A stretch of 64,000 nucleotides of DNA from positions 10,116,183 through 10,180,182 of the forward strand of contig OZ038468.1 of assembly GCA_964036295.1 (NCBI GenBank). The letters run 5' to 3'. Each line of letters begins with the position of its first letter. Position 1 is the stretch's first letter. Below the pieces are notes generated by a model that was given only the letters and a program-made list of their open reading frames with translations, searched no databases and had not been told where the DNA came from. The position numbers and the translations under genes were made by a program. Of this stretch, positions 10,547-20,515 are shown in pieces. Source of the stretch: Plumapathes pennacea. Lineage: Eukaryota > Cnidaria > Anthozoa > Antipatharia > Myriopathidae.

Positions 10547-10740
10547 GTTTTGTATTTCTTAATACAAAACAAGAAACTTTTAAATAACATTTTCATATGC
10601 TGGAGGAGCACTTGGTTCCAGTCTTTGGTCCAAAATCCTGTCTCGAGTTCTAATGCTAATGTTTATGTCAATATTTAATTTATCCAATAAATTTTCAAAT
10701 GTTCTTTTGTTGATATCCAAGTTATTCAAGAAGTTTTCGA

Positions 10741-11339
10741 TTATCGAAGAAGTTTTAAAAGTTCTTCTGTCAAATCTCTCATGCTTTGTGATCTTTTTAA
10801 AGGTACTTCCTTTTTTGGAATCTTAAGAATCTCTGATCTTTGTGATTCGTAATTATTTCGTTTGTTGTTCATTTTCCTAAACTCTTCCTCAGAAACGTTT
10901 TCATCTGAAAGTGCCTTATTGACCATTTCATGAATGCTGCTAATTTTTAATTGACCAAGTGATATTAGCTTTTCATAAGTCGTTAACTTCCTGACGGTTT
11001 CCTTGTCAAGAGCAATAGTTATGAGAGACGTCGCTCCTAAAAGTGCATCAACTCCAATAAGAGGAGCACCAACAATAACACCAAAACCAGTCCCTGAAAC
11101 ACCTGCTCCAGACACTGATAAACTGAAGCACCTGCTGAGGAAAATATGTTTACTGTTCTCAACCTAGAATGCTTTTTCAATTTTTCGTTTCTCTTCTTGA
11201 TATCATTTTCCAAGTTTTTCTTCATCGTTTCAAGAATTCTTGAGCAGACAGATAATCTGAAAGCGTTAGAATCCTTTGGGATAATCGGGTACATATTTTC
11301 CTTTCGAGTAACTTCACACATTTTGTTGTCATTCAACAT
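10741..11339 (-). pseudogene. Virus-like protein with glycine-rich hydrophobic segment, one frameshift
   Basis: ATG at 11339 begins a basic helical N-terminus (RILETMKKNLENDIKKRNEK). The frame shifts near 11100 inside a serine/glycine-rich segment. The second frame gives a membrane-like stretch (GFGVIVGAPLIGVDALLGAT) and then helices with KISSIHEMVNKALSDENVS. This two-part layout is seen in cnidarian virus-like elements, but its function is unknown to me. It follows the 11453-11785 gene on the same strand with about 110 bp between. Confidence 0.55.
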
Positions 11340-11452
11340 TATACTCTCTTAAATTAATTGTCGGTGTGATGAATGATAACTTGGATGAATGACTCCTTTT
11401 TATCATCGCTCGATAGGTTTTTAGCTCTGAGAAAGAAAATTTCAATATCGAA

Positions 11453-11785
11453 TTAATTTATTAAGCTTTTCGATGGATTTATTGGAATCATTCTGATGGC
11501 TTTGTCGTTTTTGATAAGCAACATAGTTGTCGTTTGTTTAACTTTTTCTAAAATGCTGTCAGAATCAATACTGTCGATGTTTGAAAAGTGAGAACCGTCG
11601 TCTATCAAATTACATTTTACTGCCATAGCTGACCTAACAAAAGAGAAATCACAAAAGATTTCAAGAAACGTTGCTCCTTGAATTTGTTTAGCAAGTTTTA
11701 CTTTGGCTTTGACACCACCATCGCTATTGATGGTTCTTCCTATTCCGGTGGAGGTTAATTTTAATAATAAATTTGTCTGATACAT
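11453..11785 (-). CDS. Virus-like hypothetical protein, 110 aa
   Basis: An intact frame starts at ATG 11785, only 8 bp after the stop of the membrane protein gene upstream. This tight spacing is typical of a viral gene cluster. The protein looks globular and beta-rich, with no signal peptide or membrane segment. It includes KLTSTGIGRTIN and a lysine/valine-rich VKAKVKLAKQIQGATFLEIF. No family recognised. Confidence 0.5.
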   Translation of the reverse strand: MYQTNLLLKLTSTGIGRTINSDGGVKAKVKLAKQIQGATFLEIFCDFSFVRSAMAVKCNLIDDGSHFSNIDSIDSDSILEKVKQTTTMLLIKNDKAIRMIPINPSKSLIN

Positions 11786-11793
11786 ATTTGCAA

Positions 11794-12700
11794 TTATTTT
11801 TCCTTATTCTTAAATTGTTCAATGACAAAAGTTACGACGAGTATAATCAGTAACCAAGCATGTTTAGAGAGAAAACCTATAGCCTCCCCAGCGGCTTTAA
11901 ACAAGAAACTAACTATCGCTCCAACCATTCCAGGAAAAATTCCAGCCAACTTTTTCCCAATCTCTTTGAGGCCACTTCCAACACCTTTTGCCACCTTAGA
12001 TAAACCTGCCTTGAGATTTGATACGATAACGCCAATTATAGTACCCACAGCTGCTAAAACACCAACGACTGACAAACCATACTTTTTGAAGATCGCCTTG
12101 ACTCGATCTTTTAAAGACATTCTTTCTTCAATAATTTCGTTTTCTCGCTCTAGCTCTTGGTCCTCGTGCTCCAGTTCTTCTATCTGTTCATCAATTCTTT
12201 CTCTCGCGTTTCCAGAAGTTTCTGGTCTTCTTTCTTTAAAACGTTTGAGTTTTCCTGTACTTCTGCTCTCATTAGTTCATTGTCTTCGATGACTTTTCCT
12301 GCTGGGTCACCGAGACTATCCTTTATCGTTTTAGGAAGTTTCTCATTCAACTCTCCGCCTACCCCAAACAAACTGTATGACTTTCCACCAGATCTTTTAA
12401 GTTTCACTCTAACTTCACCAAATTCGCCAATCTTAGCTGTGAAAGGAGATTTGGGTTGAATTTGGGAAATTTGGAGGTTATCCTATCCCAAGCCTTGTCA
12501 CGTCCTCTTTCCATTGGTAATAATGGATCTGCTTCTGAATCACCACCAAATGTTTCTTGAGTATCATGAGTGTCGTGGTGATGAAAAGGATTTAAAGGTG
12601 TTTCGTGAGAACTAGTTGGTCTCATTGGAATTTTTTCACCATCCCCATCTCCGCCATGTGTATTAGGATCGAAAGGATTTTCTGGATCTACTTCTGCCAT
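11794..12700 (-). pseudogene. Virus-like coiled-coil membrane protein, broken into three frames
   Basis: Read right to left, the first frame (12700-12404) has an acidic, disordered start with ENPFDPN and DPLLPMERGRDKAWDR. The second frame (to 12180) has LKRSGGKSYSLFGVGGELNE. After another slip near 12195 a glutamate-rich coiled coil leads into the intact last frame (12120-11794). That last frame has KKYGLSVVGVLAAVGTIIGV, a glycine-rich amphipathic middle, and a C-terminal membrane helix (HAWLLIILVVTFVIEQF). The order disordered, coiled coil, two membrane segments is a protein type I recognise from cnidarian Polinton-like elements. Role unknown; a virion membrane or penetration protein is one guess. 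Confidence 0.55.
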
Positions 12701-13666
12701 TTTTCATATGATTACTAGAATCATTAAGTCAACAAGACAGGCCCGTGGCCAGTGCGCTTGTGACGTCATTAGTACAATGAATAGAGACACGCGGGGTCCC
12801 GGGAGAGGAACTTTTGTCGTGCGTTTATATACAAAAGATATTATAGCCGAGTCAGTTTTTGCACATGACGGATCCAAGAGCTCCCTTTATTTTTCTTGCC
12901 CTCTTTTCTTCTAATTTCGGTCAAACAGATATTCACGAAAAAGTGTATTATAATAATTGAGAGAAAACAATTATCGAAGGCCCCGTAGGAATATTCTTCG
13001 TTTGCAACAACCCAGTTTTCATTGCTTTCCGATGCACGTGACAGTACTTGTGTGACGCTTGCTATACAACCTGGCAACCTTGTTGAGTGAATTTTCAAGC
13101 TGACATGTTTTGTGGAGGAACTGTGTTGTCATTTTGTAATGGGATTGACTGGGGAATACCCGACATCTCAAGTAGCTGTAAGACAGCGTAATAGCCTTAT
13201 CTCATCTTCCCAGCGTGTGCATCATGTTCAAGTAGCTGTAATTGAAAGCTTTCAGACTTATCTTTGTAGCACATTAAAACATGACACTTCCCATGATGAA
13301 ATTACTTCGTATGAAAAAGCCATCTCAGACGTTACGCATCCTACATGTACAAGTCTGATCACTAATATGTTCAAGACTGCTATGCATTAAGCTTTAACGC
13401 AAAATTCTGGGTCGATACGAAATTAATCTCTATTGGGAGCTGCAGACGTTTGAATACCGTGACAACAAAGGCGTGCATTACGGGCTTGTGGAGCAAACAT
13501 TACGGCTCGGATAGTCGGATATCAACCTTGAGCTTTTGAAGACTTCGAGGTATTCAGTGACAAATATTCTCGATGTAATCGCCTGCCGGTCTTCCCTGCT
13601 TTTGTTAAAGCGGCGTGAGTGAAAGCTAAGTAGCTGATGATTCGGGATTCCCCGTTCTATGATATT

Positions 13667-14504
13667 GGTTGTGTTTTCACTAGCGAAATTTACTGGCGTA
13701 ATTTTCCTCGAGGGTTTTGTTTGCTGACCAACTAACACTAGTGTAGGCGCGCCACTGTTTTCACCACTGAAGTTGACATATGATCTGTCATCACTTCCGT
13801 TTTCTACAAAGCACATGTTTTGAAAGATGGCGGGAGAAGAGAATGCGGTGTTTGCTTGTCGCGGCAGTTCGTAGTCTCGCTCGCTTGCGACGACGAAGGC
13901 GACAATTTCACCGATTAAGGCAGCATTTACTGCAAAATCGGAGGCAGCAGATAGGGCATTTAGATCTGTACGTAGACAAGTTGAGCCTCGGAGAAGAGCC
14001 AAAGCGGTATGGGTTCGTTTCAGACCTCAATTTTGGTTTGAGCAAATGTTGCTTAACCAGTATGAGGACAATTTGTGGCGTGAACATTTTCGTGTCAACA
14101 AGAATACATTTCACTTCATTTGCGGACTGGTTGGTCCACACATAATGCGACAAGACACGATTTTATGCCAGGCAATAACTGTAGAAAAGCGAGTGGCTGT
14201 TGCTTTGTGTCGCTGAGAAAGACGTCTTGATTTTGTTAAAGTTGGGTGTGTACAGTATTTGACAGCTTGGCAGAAAATGGAGCGCTACAATTGGCTACGC
14301 TTAAGTACACACCGCGTTACACCGTCTTTTCAGGTCGTGTATTTTTGCTCGGTTTCCGGTAATTATAACCCTAAAATCCCGGTGAAAACACTTTGCAATT
14401 TACACTAATGAAAATTTACGCGAGTTACATCCTAGGTGTTTTCATTAGAACTTCCGGAATTTTCGCGTTACACCAGTGTAAAGTGTCATAGTGAAAACAC
14501 AGCC
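13667..14504 (+). mobile_element. PIF/Harbinger-type non-autonomous transposon in H3
   Basis: The terminal inverted repeats are GGTTGTGTTTTCACT and AGTGAAAACACAGCC. Comparison with H2 at 5975-5985 shows that the uninterrupted target is ..GATATTATGCTCG.. The flanks ATT (13664-13666) and AGT (14505-14507) fit a 3-bp target duplication with one mutation, as expected for Harbinger. An internal transposase fragment supports the superfamily. Confidence 0.75.
13827..14216 (+). pseudogene. Harbinger (HARBI1-like) transposase N-terminal fragment
   Basis: Starting at ATG 13827 the frame has one early stop and then continues to TGA 14214. It encodes FWFEQMLLNQYEDNLWREHF, then RVNKNTFHFICGLVGPHI and ITVEKRVAVALCR. 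This is the helix-turn-helix region that precedes the DDE domain in Harbinger transposases. The catalytic part is absent, so the element cannot mobilise itself. Confidence 0.75.
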
Positions 14505-15012
14505 AGTATGCTCGTGACATTTCATTGACAGATCTTGTATCTTAATCTCGCGTGATATTTGCCTCAAACCTATTAGTAATTCAATATAGTCAAACAATAA
14601 ACAAAGAACCTTTACTGCACGCAAAACGAAGTTAAACGCCGACTGTTCGTATACGCCGCGCGTTACACAAAGCCGCAGAGTTTTCGACAAAGGGAGACGC
14701 TCTGCCCGCAGGGAAAAGTTCAAGTTCTATCAAGTTTCGACACGTCTTCTACTACTTATTCGATGTTCTTTCACGCAAATATTGCTCAGAACACAGATAC
14801 ATTGGTTGAAGCGGTATCTATAATCGAGCATTTGCAAAACACAACCCTTCGTACTTTACGGGGGTCCCGCTGGTAACACATCAAGCATTTGTGTACGGCT
14901 ATTTTCAAGTCTTCCGACGCTATCGGTTTTCTTTCACATAAACATTTGTGGGAGTACAATAAAACTGAGCGAAGCGAGATCTACCAACGGTCACTTTTTC
15001 CTCAGCCATTTC

Positions 15013-15246
15013 CTAATTTTCAAATAATAACGCCATCTGTTCCACTGATTGTTTGACCTTCATGGCACCGAGCCAAAATGTCGCAACAACAACATAAATG
15101 CACAGCAGAGTGAAATTTTGATCCCAAACAAAAGTCAGATTTTCTGACGCTTTACTTGTATGAGCAAGAATAATACAAAGTAAAAGAATACAAAGTACCT
15201 TCAAGTTCACCCTCATACTAAACAGTTCCATATAATCCGCTATCAA
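15013..15246 (-). pseudogene. Signal-peptide-like exon carried in H3
   Basis: The minus strand encodes a frame whose internal Met (15216) starts MRVNLKVLCILLLCIILAHT, then SKASENLTFVWDQN. The shape is a classical secretory signal followed by a short hydrophilic stretch. The same segment is in H8 at 63217-63333 with few changes. I infer a captured host exon that has been kept readable in two copies. Gene of origin unknown. Confidence 0.4.
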
Positions 15247-15730
15247 GCGCTTGTCAAGAATCGCCGTCTTTACACAGGTTCTCGTCTTTGTATTTCGAGC
15301 GCCTTCGTTCAGCTTGTTCCTTCAAGTTCTCAAGGTTCTGGATATCAGATTCTTCGTACATTTATGTACAGTTGTGCATAGTTATGCAGTTCATTGATAA
15401 GTTCATTGCATTTGCTTTCATGGCTTTCAATATGGCTTTTGAGGCTCAACGGACCGACCCAAGCCAAAACTGCTCAACGAAATTTAGTATGGGTCTACCG
15501 CAGCCGGCGTATGCGTTTGTAAGTAAGATGAGCGGTCCATAAAATAATCCACAGAGCCAACTAAGGCAAGCAACTTGCTGTCTTCAAAATGGCGAAACCG
15601 CTCGCCCCCCAAGTCACTTGATCACAACGTCATCACAAAGCACTTGATAATATGAACCAATCACCGCATGCAGATTTGTAACCCAGAAAAAAAAAATCGT
15701 TCCAATTTAAAGCTTGTGTCGTCACAAGCA

Positions 15731-16147
15731 ATAAATTTTTGAGACACCATATGCTAAACCGGCTACAGTCAATCCCGTAAATATCATCTCTCCATTCTTT
15801 TGATCTTTGCTTGGAGAATAATAATCATTGAAATTCGGTTCTTTTAAATTTCCAACTGATTCGTCACGATGTGCTTCAGCATAAGCTTTCAACGCTTCGT
15901 CTGTGCTTCGGAAATTATAGGAAGCAACATTTTTATCTTTTTCTCGTTGTTCTCTCCAAAGTTCTATTTTTCCCATTTTTTCTTTCCAGTCTTTGTAATC
16001 TTTTTCATATTTTTCCATCGCCAAATCATGTCGTTTTCTTTCTTTATCTTGGTCTTTTCCTGACAAAAATTTTGCCAAATAACTACCTCCAATAAATGTT
16101 CCTGCATTTAATATAGCCCCAACAGCGGTCGTTATAATTATCGCCAT
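15731..16147 (-). CDS. Virus-like membrane/coiled-coil protein, about 138 aa
   Basis: ATG 16147 starts with a membrane-type segment (MAIIITTAVGAILNAGTFIG), then a highly charged helix (KERKRHDLAMEKYEKDYKDW) ending in WREQREK. A short C-terminal hydrophobic segment (MIFTGLTVAGLAYGVSKIY) follows. This layout is one I associate with Polinton-like elements in cnidarian genomes, with no known function. The last two codons come from H3; without the insertion a TGA follows directly. The next gene in the cluster would be the 12700-11794 protein. Confidence 0.6.
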
Positions 16148-16177
16148 TCTTTTATTTAGAATGGTAATAGTAATTCT

Positions 16178-16348
16178 TTATGTTAATAATCTAAAAAATG
16201 TCATAGCAACTCCTGTTAAGTTATAAGTATGACTATTCTCTATCACAACCCCACTCAAATCCTTTATTGGTATCTGGTTTGTCTTTAATAAATTAATAAG
16301 ACTTTTTCCAAGTAAAAATCCACATACTGTTAAGGTAATAGTGTTCAT
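16178..16348 (-). CDS. Small virus-like membrane protein, 56 aa
   Basis: A complete short frame from ATG 16348 to TAA 16178 fills the gap between two virus-like genes. The protein begins MNTITLTVCGFLLGKSLINL, a likely membrane or signal-anchor segment, and ends TGVAMTFFRLLT. Support is positional: it is collinear with the cluster and leaves only about 20-30 bp on each side. Confidence 0.5.
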   Translation of the reverse strand: MNTITLTVCGFLLGKSLINLLKTNQIPIKDLSGVVIENSHTYNLTGVAMTFFRLLT

Positions 16349-16370
16349 TTTAACTCATGAACTTATTTTC

Positions 16371-16589
16371 TTAAGTTGAAATAATTTTTTGTTCGACAAG
16401 ATAATCTCTTGCGTATATGGCAGCAATCATCACTCCTGTCCATTCGATGGCATTCATCAAACTCGAAGAAGGATCTGAAGTTACTGCCTTTCTTAACGCT
16501 TTCTTAGCGGCGTATCCGATTCCTGCAGAAATCGCAATCAGAGCGACTGCCTCTTTTGCATTACTAACAAGTTTACTGTCACTACTCAT
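16371..16589 (-). CDS. Small virus-like membrane protein, 72 aa
   Basis: Intact frame from ATG 16589. Two hydrophobic helices (VALIAISAGIGYAAKKAL and AIEWTGVMIAAIYARDYLVE) flank a short polar loop, with a short polar N-terminus MSSDSK. It starts 6 bp after the gene at 16596-17001 ends. No family name is known to me; small two-helix membrane proteins are common in virion proteins of such elements. Confidence 0.55.
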   Translation of the reverse strand: MSSDSKLVSNAKEAVALIAISAGIGYAAKKALRKAVTSDPSSSLMNAIEWTGVMIAAIYARDYLVEQKIIST

Positions 16590-16595
16590 TTTAAG

Positions 16596-17001
16596 TCACT
16601 CCATATCAATATTTGGTTGATTCTTTTGTTTTGGTTTTTCGAATGGGGTTGATTCTTTCTCTTGATTCGTCTCAACAGGTTCTTTCACGAACATTTCATG
16701 TTCGACAGATTCTTCAGCTTTTGGTGGATAAAAAAGTCTATAACCGTGATATATCATAAAACAAGAACCTATCAAACCGGCTGTCATTTGTAATCCATTA
16801 GTCACATCCAAAAAGCTCAAAGGATTAACACTTTCATTATTTTTCTGACTCTTCTTTAATGCTTCTCTTGCTTCCTTGTTCTTTTTTTGCCAAGGCTTTA
16901 CCAGCGGCGCCTTTCTTAGGGTCTTTTTTCTTCCCAGGTTTCTTTTCGATATTAGTCGGAACACTTGTTATTTGATCTGTATTTTCTGCTGATTCTGACA
17001 T
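16596..17001 (-). pseudogene. Virus-like lysine-rich membrane protein with one frameshift
   Basis: ATG at 17001 begins MSESAENTD and a basic stretch with KKPGKKKDPKKGAAGKA. In an A7 run near 16890 the frame breaks. The downstream part continues in another frame with NPLSFLDVTNG, a membrane helix (LQMTAGLIGSCFMIYHGYRL) and an acidic tail. A single-base slip in a homopolymer is the simplest explanation and could also be a sequencing error. Same strand and spacing as its neighbours. Confidence 0.55.
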
Positions 17002-17079
17002 TTTCATGAAATTGCTTGCAAATTCTTAAGTCATGTTAGCATTTTCTAACAAAATGCTAACAAATAGAAATACATTTAT

Positions 17080-17290
17080 TTATTCTTTCTTTATTTCAAC
17101 ATTCTTTTCTTCATCTTTTGTAAATACAACATGTTTTGCAATATCACAAGCAACTTTCAAAAAAGCTACGACGTCTCCATATTCCTCAGAAACTTTTGAC
17201 GTATACTTCCAAATTCTTCTTCCAAATTGTTTATTATTCAACAAATCGTTCTTCAAAGACTCTTCGTCATCAAAAGTAAGAAAATACAAA
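17080..17290 (-). pseudogene. Virus-like protein, C-terminal part only
   Basis: The C-terminal 70 or so codons of a longer open frame are viral in character (FDDEESLKNDLLNNKQFGRR, then IWKYTSKVSEEYGDVVAFLK). The upstream part of that frame (17300-17532) is Helentron-family sequence repeated at 45664-45900, so the gene is truncated at about 17290. Its missing N-terminus may be the fragment at 20137-20437, beyond the H4 insertion. Confidence 0.45.
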
Positions 17291-18214
17291 ACTGTGTATA
17301 AAGTTATCTGTATGCCATCCAAACTCAATACCGTTTGGCTCCGTGGAACATGCACGGATAAACTAGATTTTAGGGAACGATTTTGGTTTGCGTTCTTAAG
17401 TTCACCGTGATAGCCGTAAACAAATGTTTGATGGATTCGATTATATTTAATGGACACCGCTACAGGATTGCAAATAACTCTGTCGCCACTTTTAATCCCG
17501 ACGAACTTTGGGCACACAAAGTTTTCCTTCAAATTTTTGATGTCGAAGTTCCATGTCTTTCAAAGTGAAATACGTGTGTGCAACGAATACCTTGACCGCA
17601 AAGGCGGTAAACAAATGAATCAGGAATCGGATTTCATATCATTGTTTAGTTTTAGTTTTATGATTTGTGGCACTCGGAAGCCGTAGAAAAGAAGCAGCCG
17701 GGTAGATCACTGTGCGTATTTCTTGGCCAGGCGACGTACAACACATCTATTCGGACAAAGGTTGACTTTCATAATTTTTGCATTGAAATCTGTATATGGA
17801 GGTATTGCGACTTGCGTGATGAACGTGACTAGCCGGTCAAGGCTTTAACTGGCACAAGTGCGACAAATATGGCCTGCCAATCGTATAATCAAACTTTAGG
17901 GAATCCGAATCAGAACTTTCGAAAGGCTATAGGCAACGAGGCGAGCTTAGCGGCGACATTGCTTAGATATACAGTTTACACTAACATTGGCCCGACATCA
18001 AAGCACTGCTATTCATCTCACTGATCAGGGAAAAGGTTACGCCGGAAGATGATATAGTTTACAGTTGCTAACATCTGCCTGCTTTTACTGTGATTAGAGC
18101 TTCGGATGAGTGCAGCTACAGCTGTGGCAGTGTTAATCACAGGTTTTGTTGAGGCTCTGTTAAACTTGGCGGCAGCTCAAAGCAGAATAGAACTGATTTA
18201 ACTTGACAAACATC

Positions 18215-18375
18215 CCGGATATGGATATGCTATGCTATGCTATGCTACGCATATCCGTGAGTCAAAAACGAAAACAAACAAACTCCGTTTTTAAGCTCGC
18301 CGCAGCCGCGAGCAAATATACGGATATGCTATGCTATGCTTTGCTATGCTATGCTACGCAATGCTACGCATATCC
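18215..18375. repeat. TATGC pentamer tracts between duplicated hairpin termini
   Basis: Two tracts of TATGC units (about 18220-18250 and 18318-18370) each lead into GCATATCCGTGAGTCAAAAA, GAAAACAAACAAACTCCG and TTTTT, and then a hairpin. The hairpin is GCTCGC..GCGAGC in the first unit and GTGGATACTGCAAC..GTTGCGGTATCCAC in the second. This is a tandem duplication of an element end in which only the hairpin differs. Confidence 0.75.
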
Positions 18376-18442
18376 GTGAGTCAAAAATGAAAACAAACAA
18401 ACTCCGTTTTTGTGGATACTGCAACGCAGTTGCGGTATCCAC

Positions 18443-19553
18443 TATGTCATCGTGTGAGTTTCCGAATGTAAGATAAGGTAACAATGGATAAATCGGAACA
18501 CCAATCGAAGTGAAGATAATCTCGTCGGAATATTTCGCCCGCGCAGTAATCCAATCAGAGCCGGAGGCGAACAGACGAAGTTTCGCGAACAACAAACGAA
18601 GTTTCGCATGGCGTGGCGTTATTTTGCTGCCGTTTTCTGGGACTGTCATTTCGTGTTCGCTGCTTCGATTTTTATGAATGAATTTCGCCAGATTTGCTAG
18701 TAGGATTTATCACAGCTTTCAAAGCGTGTATCAAGTAAAACTCTGTCAAACAACAACACCTCTAACACGCCACATTCGCGAGGTAACCGGCTACCAACGG
18801 TATGTCTTTTGTGTCAATGTTTATCTGCTTCTTCACTTGGTTTTACATTTTGTCATCTGTGAGAGTAAAAAAATAAACTACACTCTTGAGATAACAATTT
18901 GTTTTGTCGTTACCGATCGTTTCTTCGATGTCGAGTCGACTCAAGCCGCGTTGCGTTACTCACAATTTAAAATACATTTTGCAGAGTCCATTTCTTGTGC
19001 AAAATTAAAAGCAGTATGGACACATGTATTTTGCGCGGAATGATTTATCGAGGTGCCCAAAGTTTGTGTATGTATTACTCTGTTGACTCTTCTTGGGCGA
19101 AACCGATTCGACCGTGTTTATCTGCTTTGCTCGTTGTAAAAGCAAAGGAATGGCGTGGGAAATTACACGGTTTTCATTTTCGTACAGCCCGTAGACCCAG
19201 TGTACTCGGTTGCTTTTAAGCCTACTCAGACCCGATCGATGTGTACTGCCGTATAAAGCAAACGACAAACGATTACGGCTTTATAATTTCGAATGTTTTG
19301 AAAATATAGCAACGATGCTGTATCAATACGTAGAATACCTGGGAATGCAATGCTATGAATTTTAGCAATCGCCAGCATAGTTTATTGTACATTTCCAGCT
19401 GCGCCAAAGGCCTCAAGCCTCTCGGTAAACAGTTGATATCAGTAGCTACAGGATATCGGATGTTTTCAAATGAAAATCACAACGTGCATTACAGATTATT
19501 TTCAAAGCCTGGCAGTATCCACATGTACGCATCCATTGCGGGCCTATTTTTAA
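18443..19553. other. Repeat-derived DNA with no gene seen
   Basis: Short open frames exist on both strands, none longer than about 120 codons or with recognisable motifs. The stretch lies between hairpin termini and probably belongs to one or more non-autonomous elements inserted in H4. Confidence 0.4.
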
Positions 19554-20136
19554 GCTCGCCGCAGCCGCGAGCAAATACACCGAAATAGTCCTGAACATTG
19601 AGTTTGTTAGTCACAATTGACTGAACACGCTGTGAACAAAACCGCAATAATATTTTAAACAAGTCTCATGTTACATTCCTCGCTTTCAATTTATATTTGT
19701 TACAGAGCGCGAATACTCAAAAACCTCATAGAAGAAACGCATTCAGTAAAAGAAAAATAAGTATTGAAGGGAAGGCTAGCTGATCGTGGCCTCTGATTAC
19801 AAATAAGTCTTCAAAGTCAAACTTTCAAAATCGACTGTGCATGAAAAGATAAGTCACGCATTACTCTTTTCTTGCTGGCTAACTTTTCACTCCAAAACTC
19901 AAAATGCAGAGTCGCTCAACCTTTAAGAAGCAAGTTTATGAGTGTTGTAATGACAAATTTATACCAATAGGTTTCATTTGAGCAAGGTGTGAAAGGTCAA
20001 ATTATCTATATTGTGTGATATTTTTCTGGTGAGAAACTGAAAGTCTCTTTTGGGAGTTTCGCTCTTGTCCCTACTTTCCATTTTAGTTTTTAGGTCTCGA
20101 TCCCACCCAACGAGCTCACTTGCAACGCCAGTCTTG

Positions 20137-20437
20137 TTATATTATTCATAGCCTTAACAAAGTCGCCATAAAAATTAATGAATCTACAGTTCTTACAAGA
20201 TATCATTTTCCGTTTGTGCTCACAAACGATTGAAGGTTTACAAATTTTGCAAGAATACTTATTAACACCATGATCACAGTCATATTTAACACTTCTTTGT
20301 GAAAAAGTTAACTCCTCTCGTCCTACGCCTTCGGCTTTCCTTATCGCTTCTTCAAGAGTTTCTCTGTTCATCTTCCATCTGCCTTTTATTTTAAGCTCTT
20401 TACCTCTTCCATATCTTAATTCGTCTAGAGTCGGCAT
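20137..20437 (-). pseudogene. Virus-like Cys/His-rich protein with SAP-like N-terminus, truncated
   Basis: ATG 20437 starts MPTLDELRYGRGKELKIKGR followed by KMNRETLEEAIRKA, which resembles a SAP-type DNA-binding helix pair. Then comes a metal-binding module of the form CDHG-x5-CKIC and CEHK-x5-CKNC, a repeat familiar from large DNA viruses and Polinton-like elements. The frame runs into the 3' end of H4 at 20136, so the C-terminus is lost. It may be the first half of the gene whose end is at 17080-17290. The inferred role is nucleic-acid binding. Confidence 0.5.
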
Positions 20438-20515
20438 CTTTTCTTTGTTTTCTTAATCTCCTTAATCCATTATTATTCTAAATCAATTTTTCATTACAAC
20501 GGGGGTTCCCCATTT

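Larger units (their letters stand above)
12733..15730 (-). mobile_element. H3: Helentron-like element inserted in the viral cluster
   Basis: It runs on the minus strand. The 5' hairpin is at 15712-15729 (arms GCTTGTG and CACAAGC), followed inward by CTTTAAATTGG, a T-run and CTGGGTTACAAATCTGCATG. The 3' end is GGCCTGTCTTG at 12733, next to TT on the minus strand. The body 12733-14950 is the reverse complement of H2. A Harbinger-type element (13667-14504) is nested inside. Both edges abut viral sequence, and the gene whose frame ends at 15722 has its natural stop reconstituted if the element is skipped. This shows the virus was already present when H3 inserted. Confidence 0.7.
17290..20136 (+). 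mobile_element. H4: Helentron-like element, composite
   Basis: Family sequence occupies about 17290-17570 and 19573-20136. The 3' end is TGCAACGCCAGTCTTG, a decayed form of the hairpin plus CTAG, followed by TT. About 2 kb of other repeats (17570-19572) lies between. They include pentamer arrays and three more 5'-type hairpin termini in opposite orientation (18295-18313, 18412-18442, 19554-19572). Virus-like sequence resumes at 20137. The exact 5' edge is not resolved. Confidence 0.5.

Noticed and set aside
11822..12292. 156-codon plus-strand frame.
   Set aside because: It is antisense to the virus-like membrane protein and has low-complexity Ser/Leu composition.
5465..14950. The inverted 1.5-kb flanks looked like terminal inverted repeats of a Polinton-type element.
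   Set aside because: Each flank has its own 5' hairpin and 3' CTTG end, a third copy lies alone at 43123-44972, and viral genes continue beyond the right flank. They are separate insertions.
15288..15542. 84-codon plus-strand frame, conserved at 62888-63142 on the minus strand.
   Set aside because: It is the reverse-strand shadow of the repeated H3/H8 region; conservation is explained by the DNA copies. No motif.
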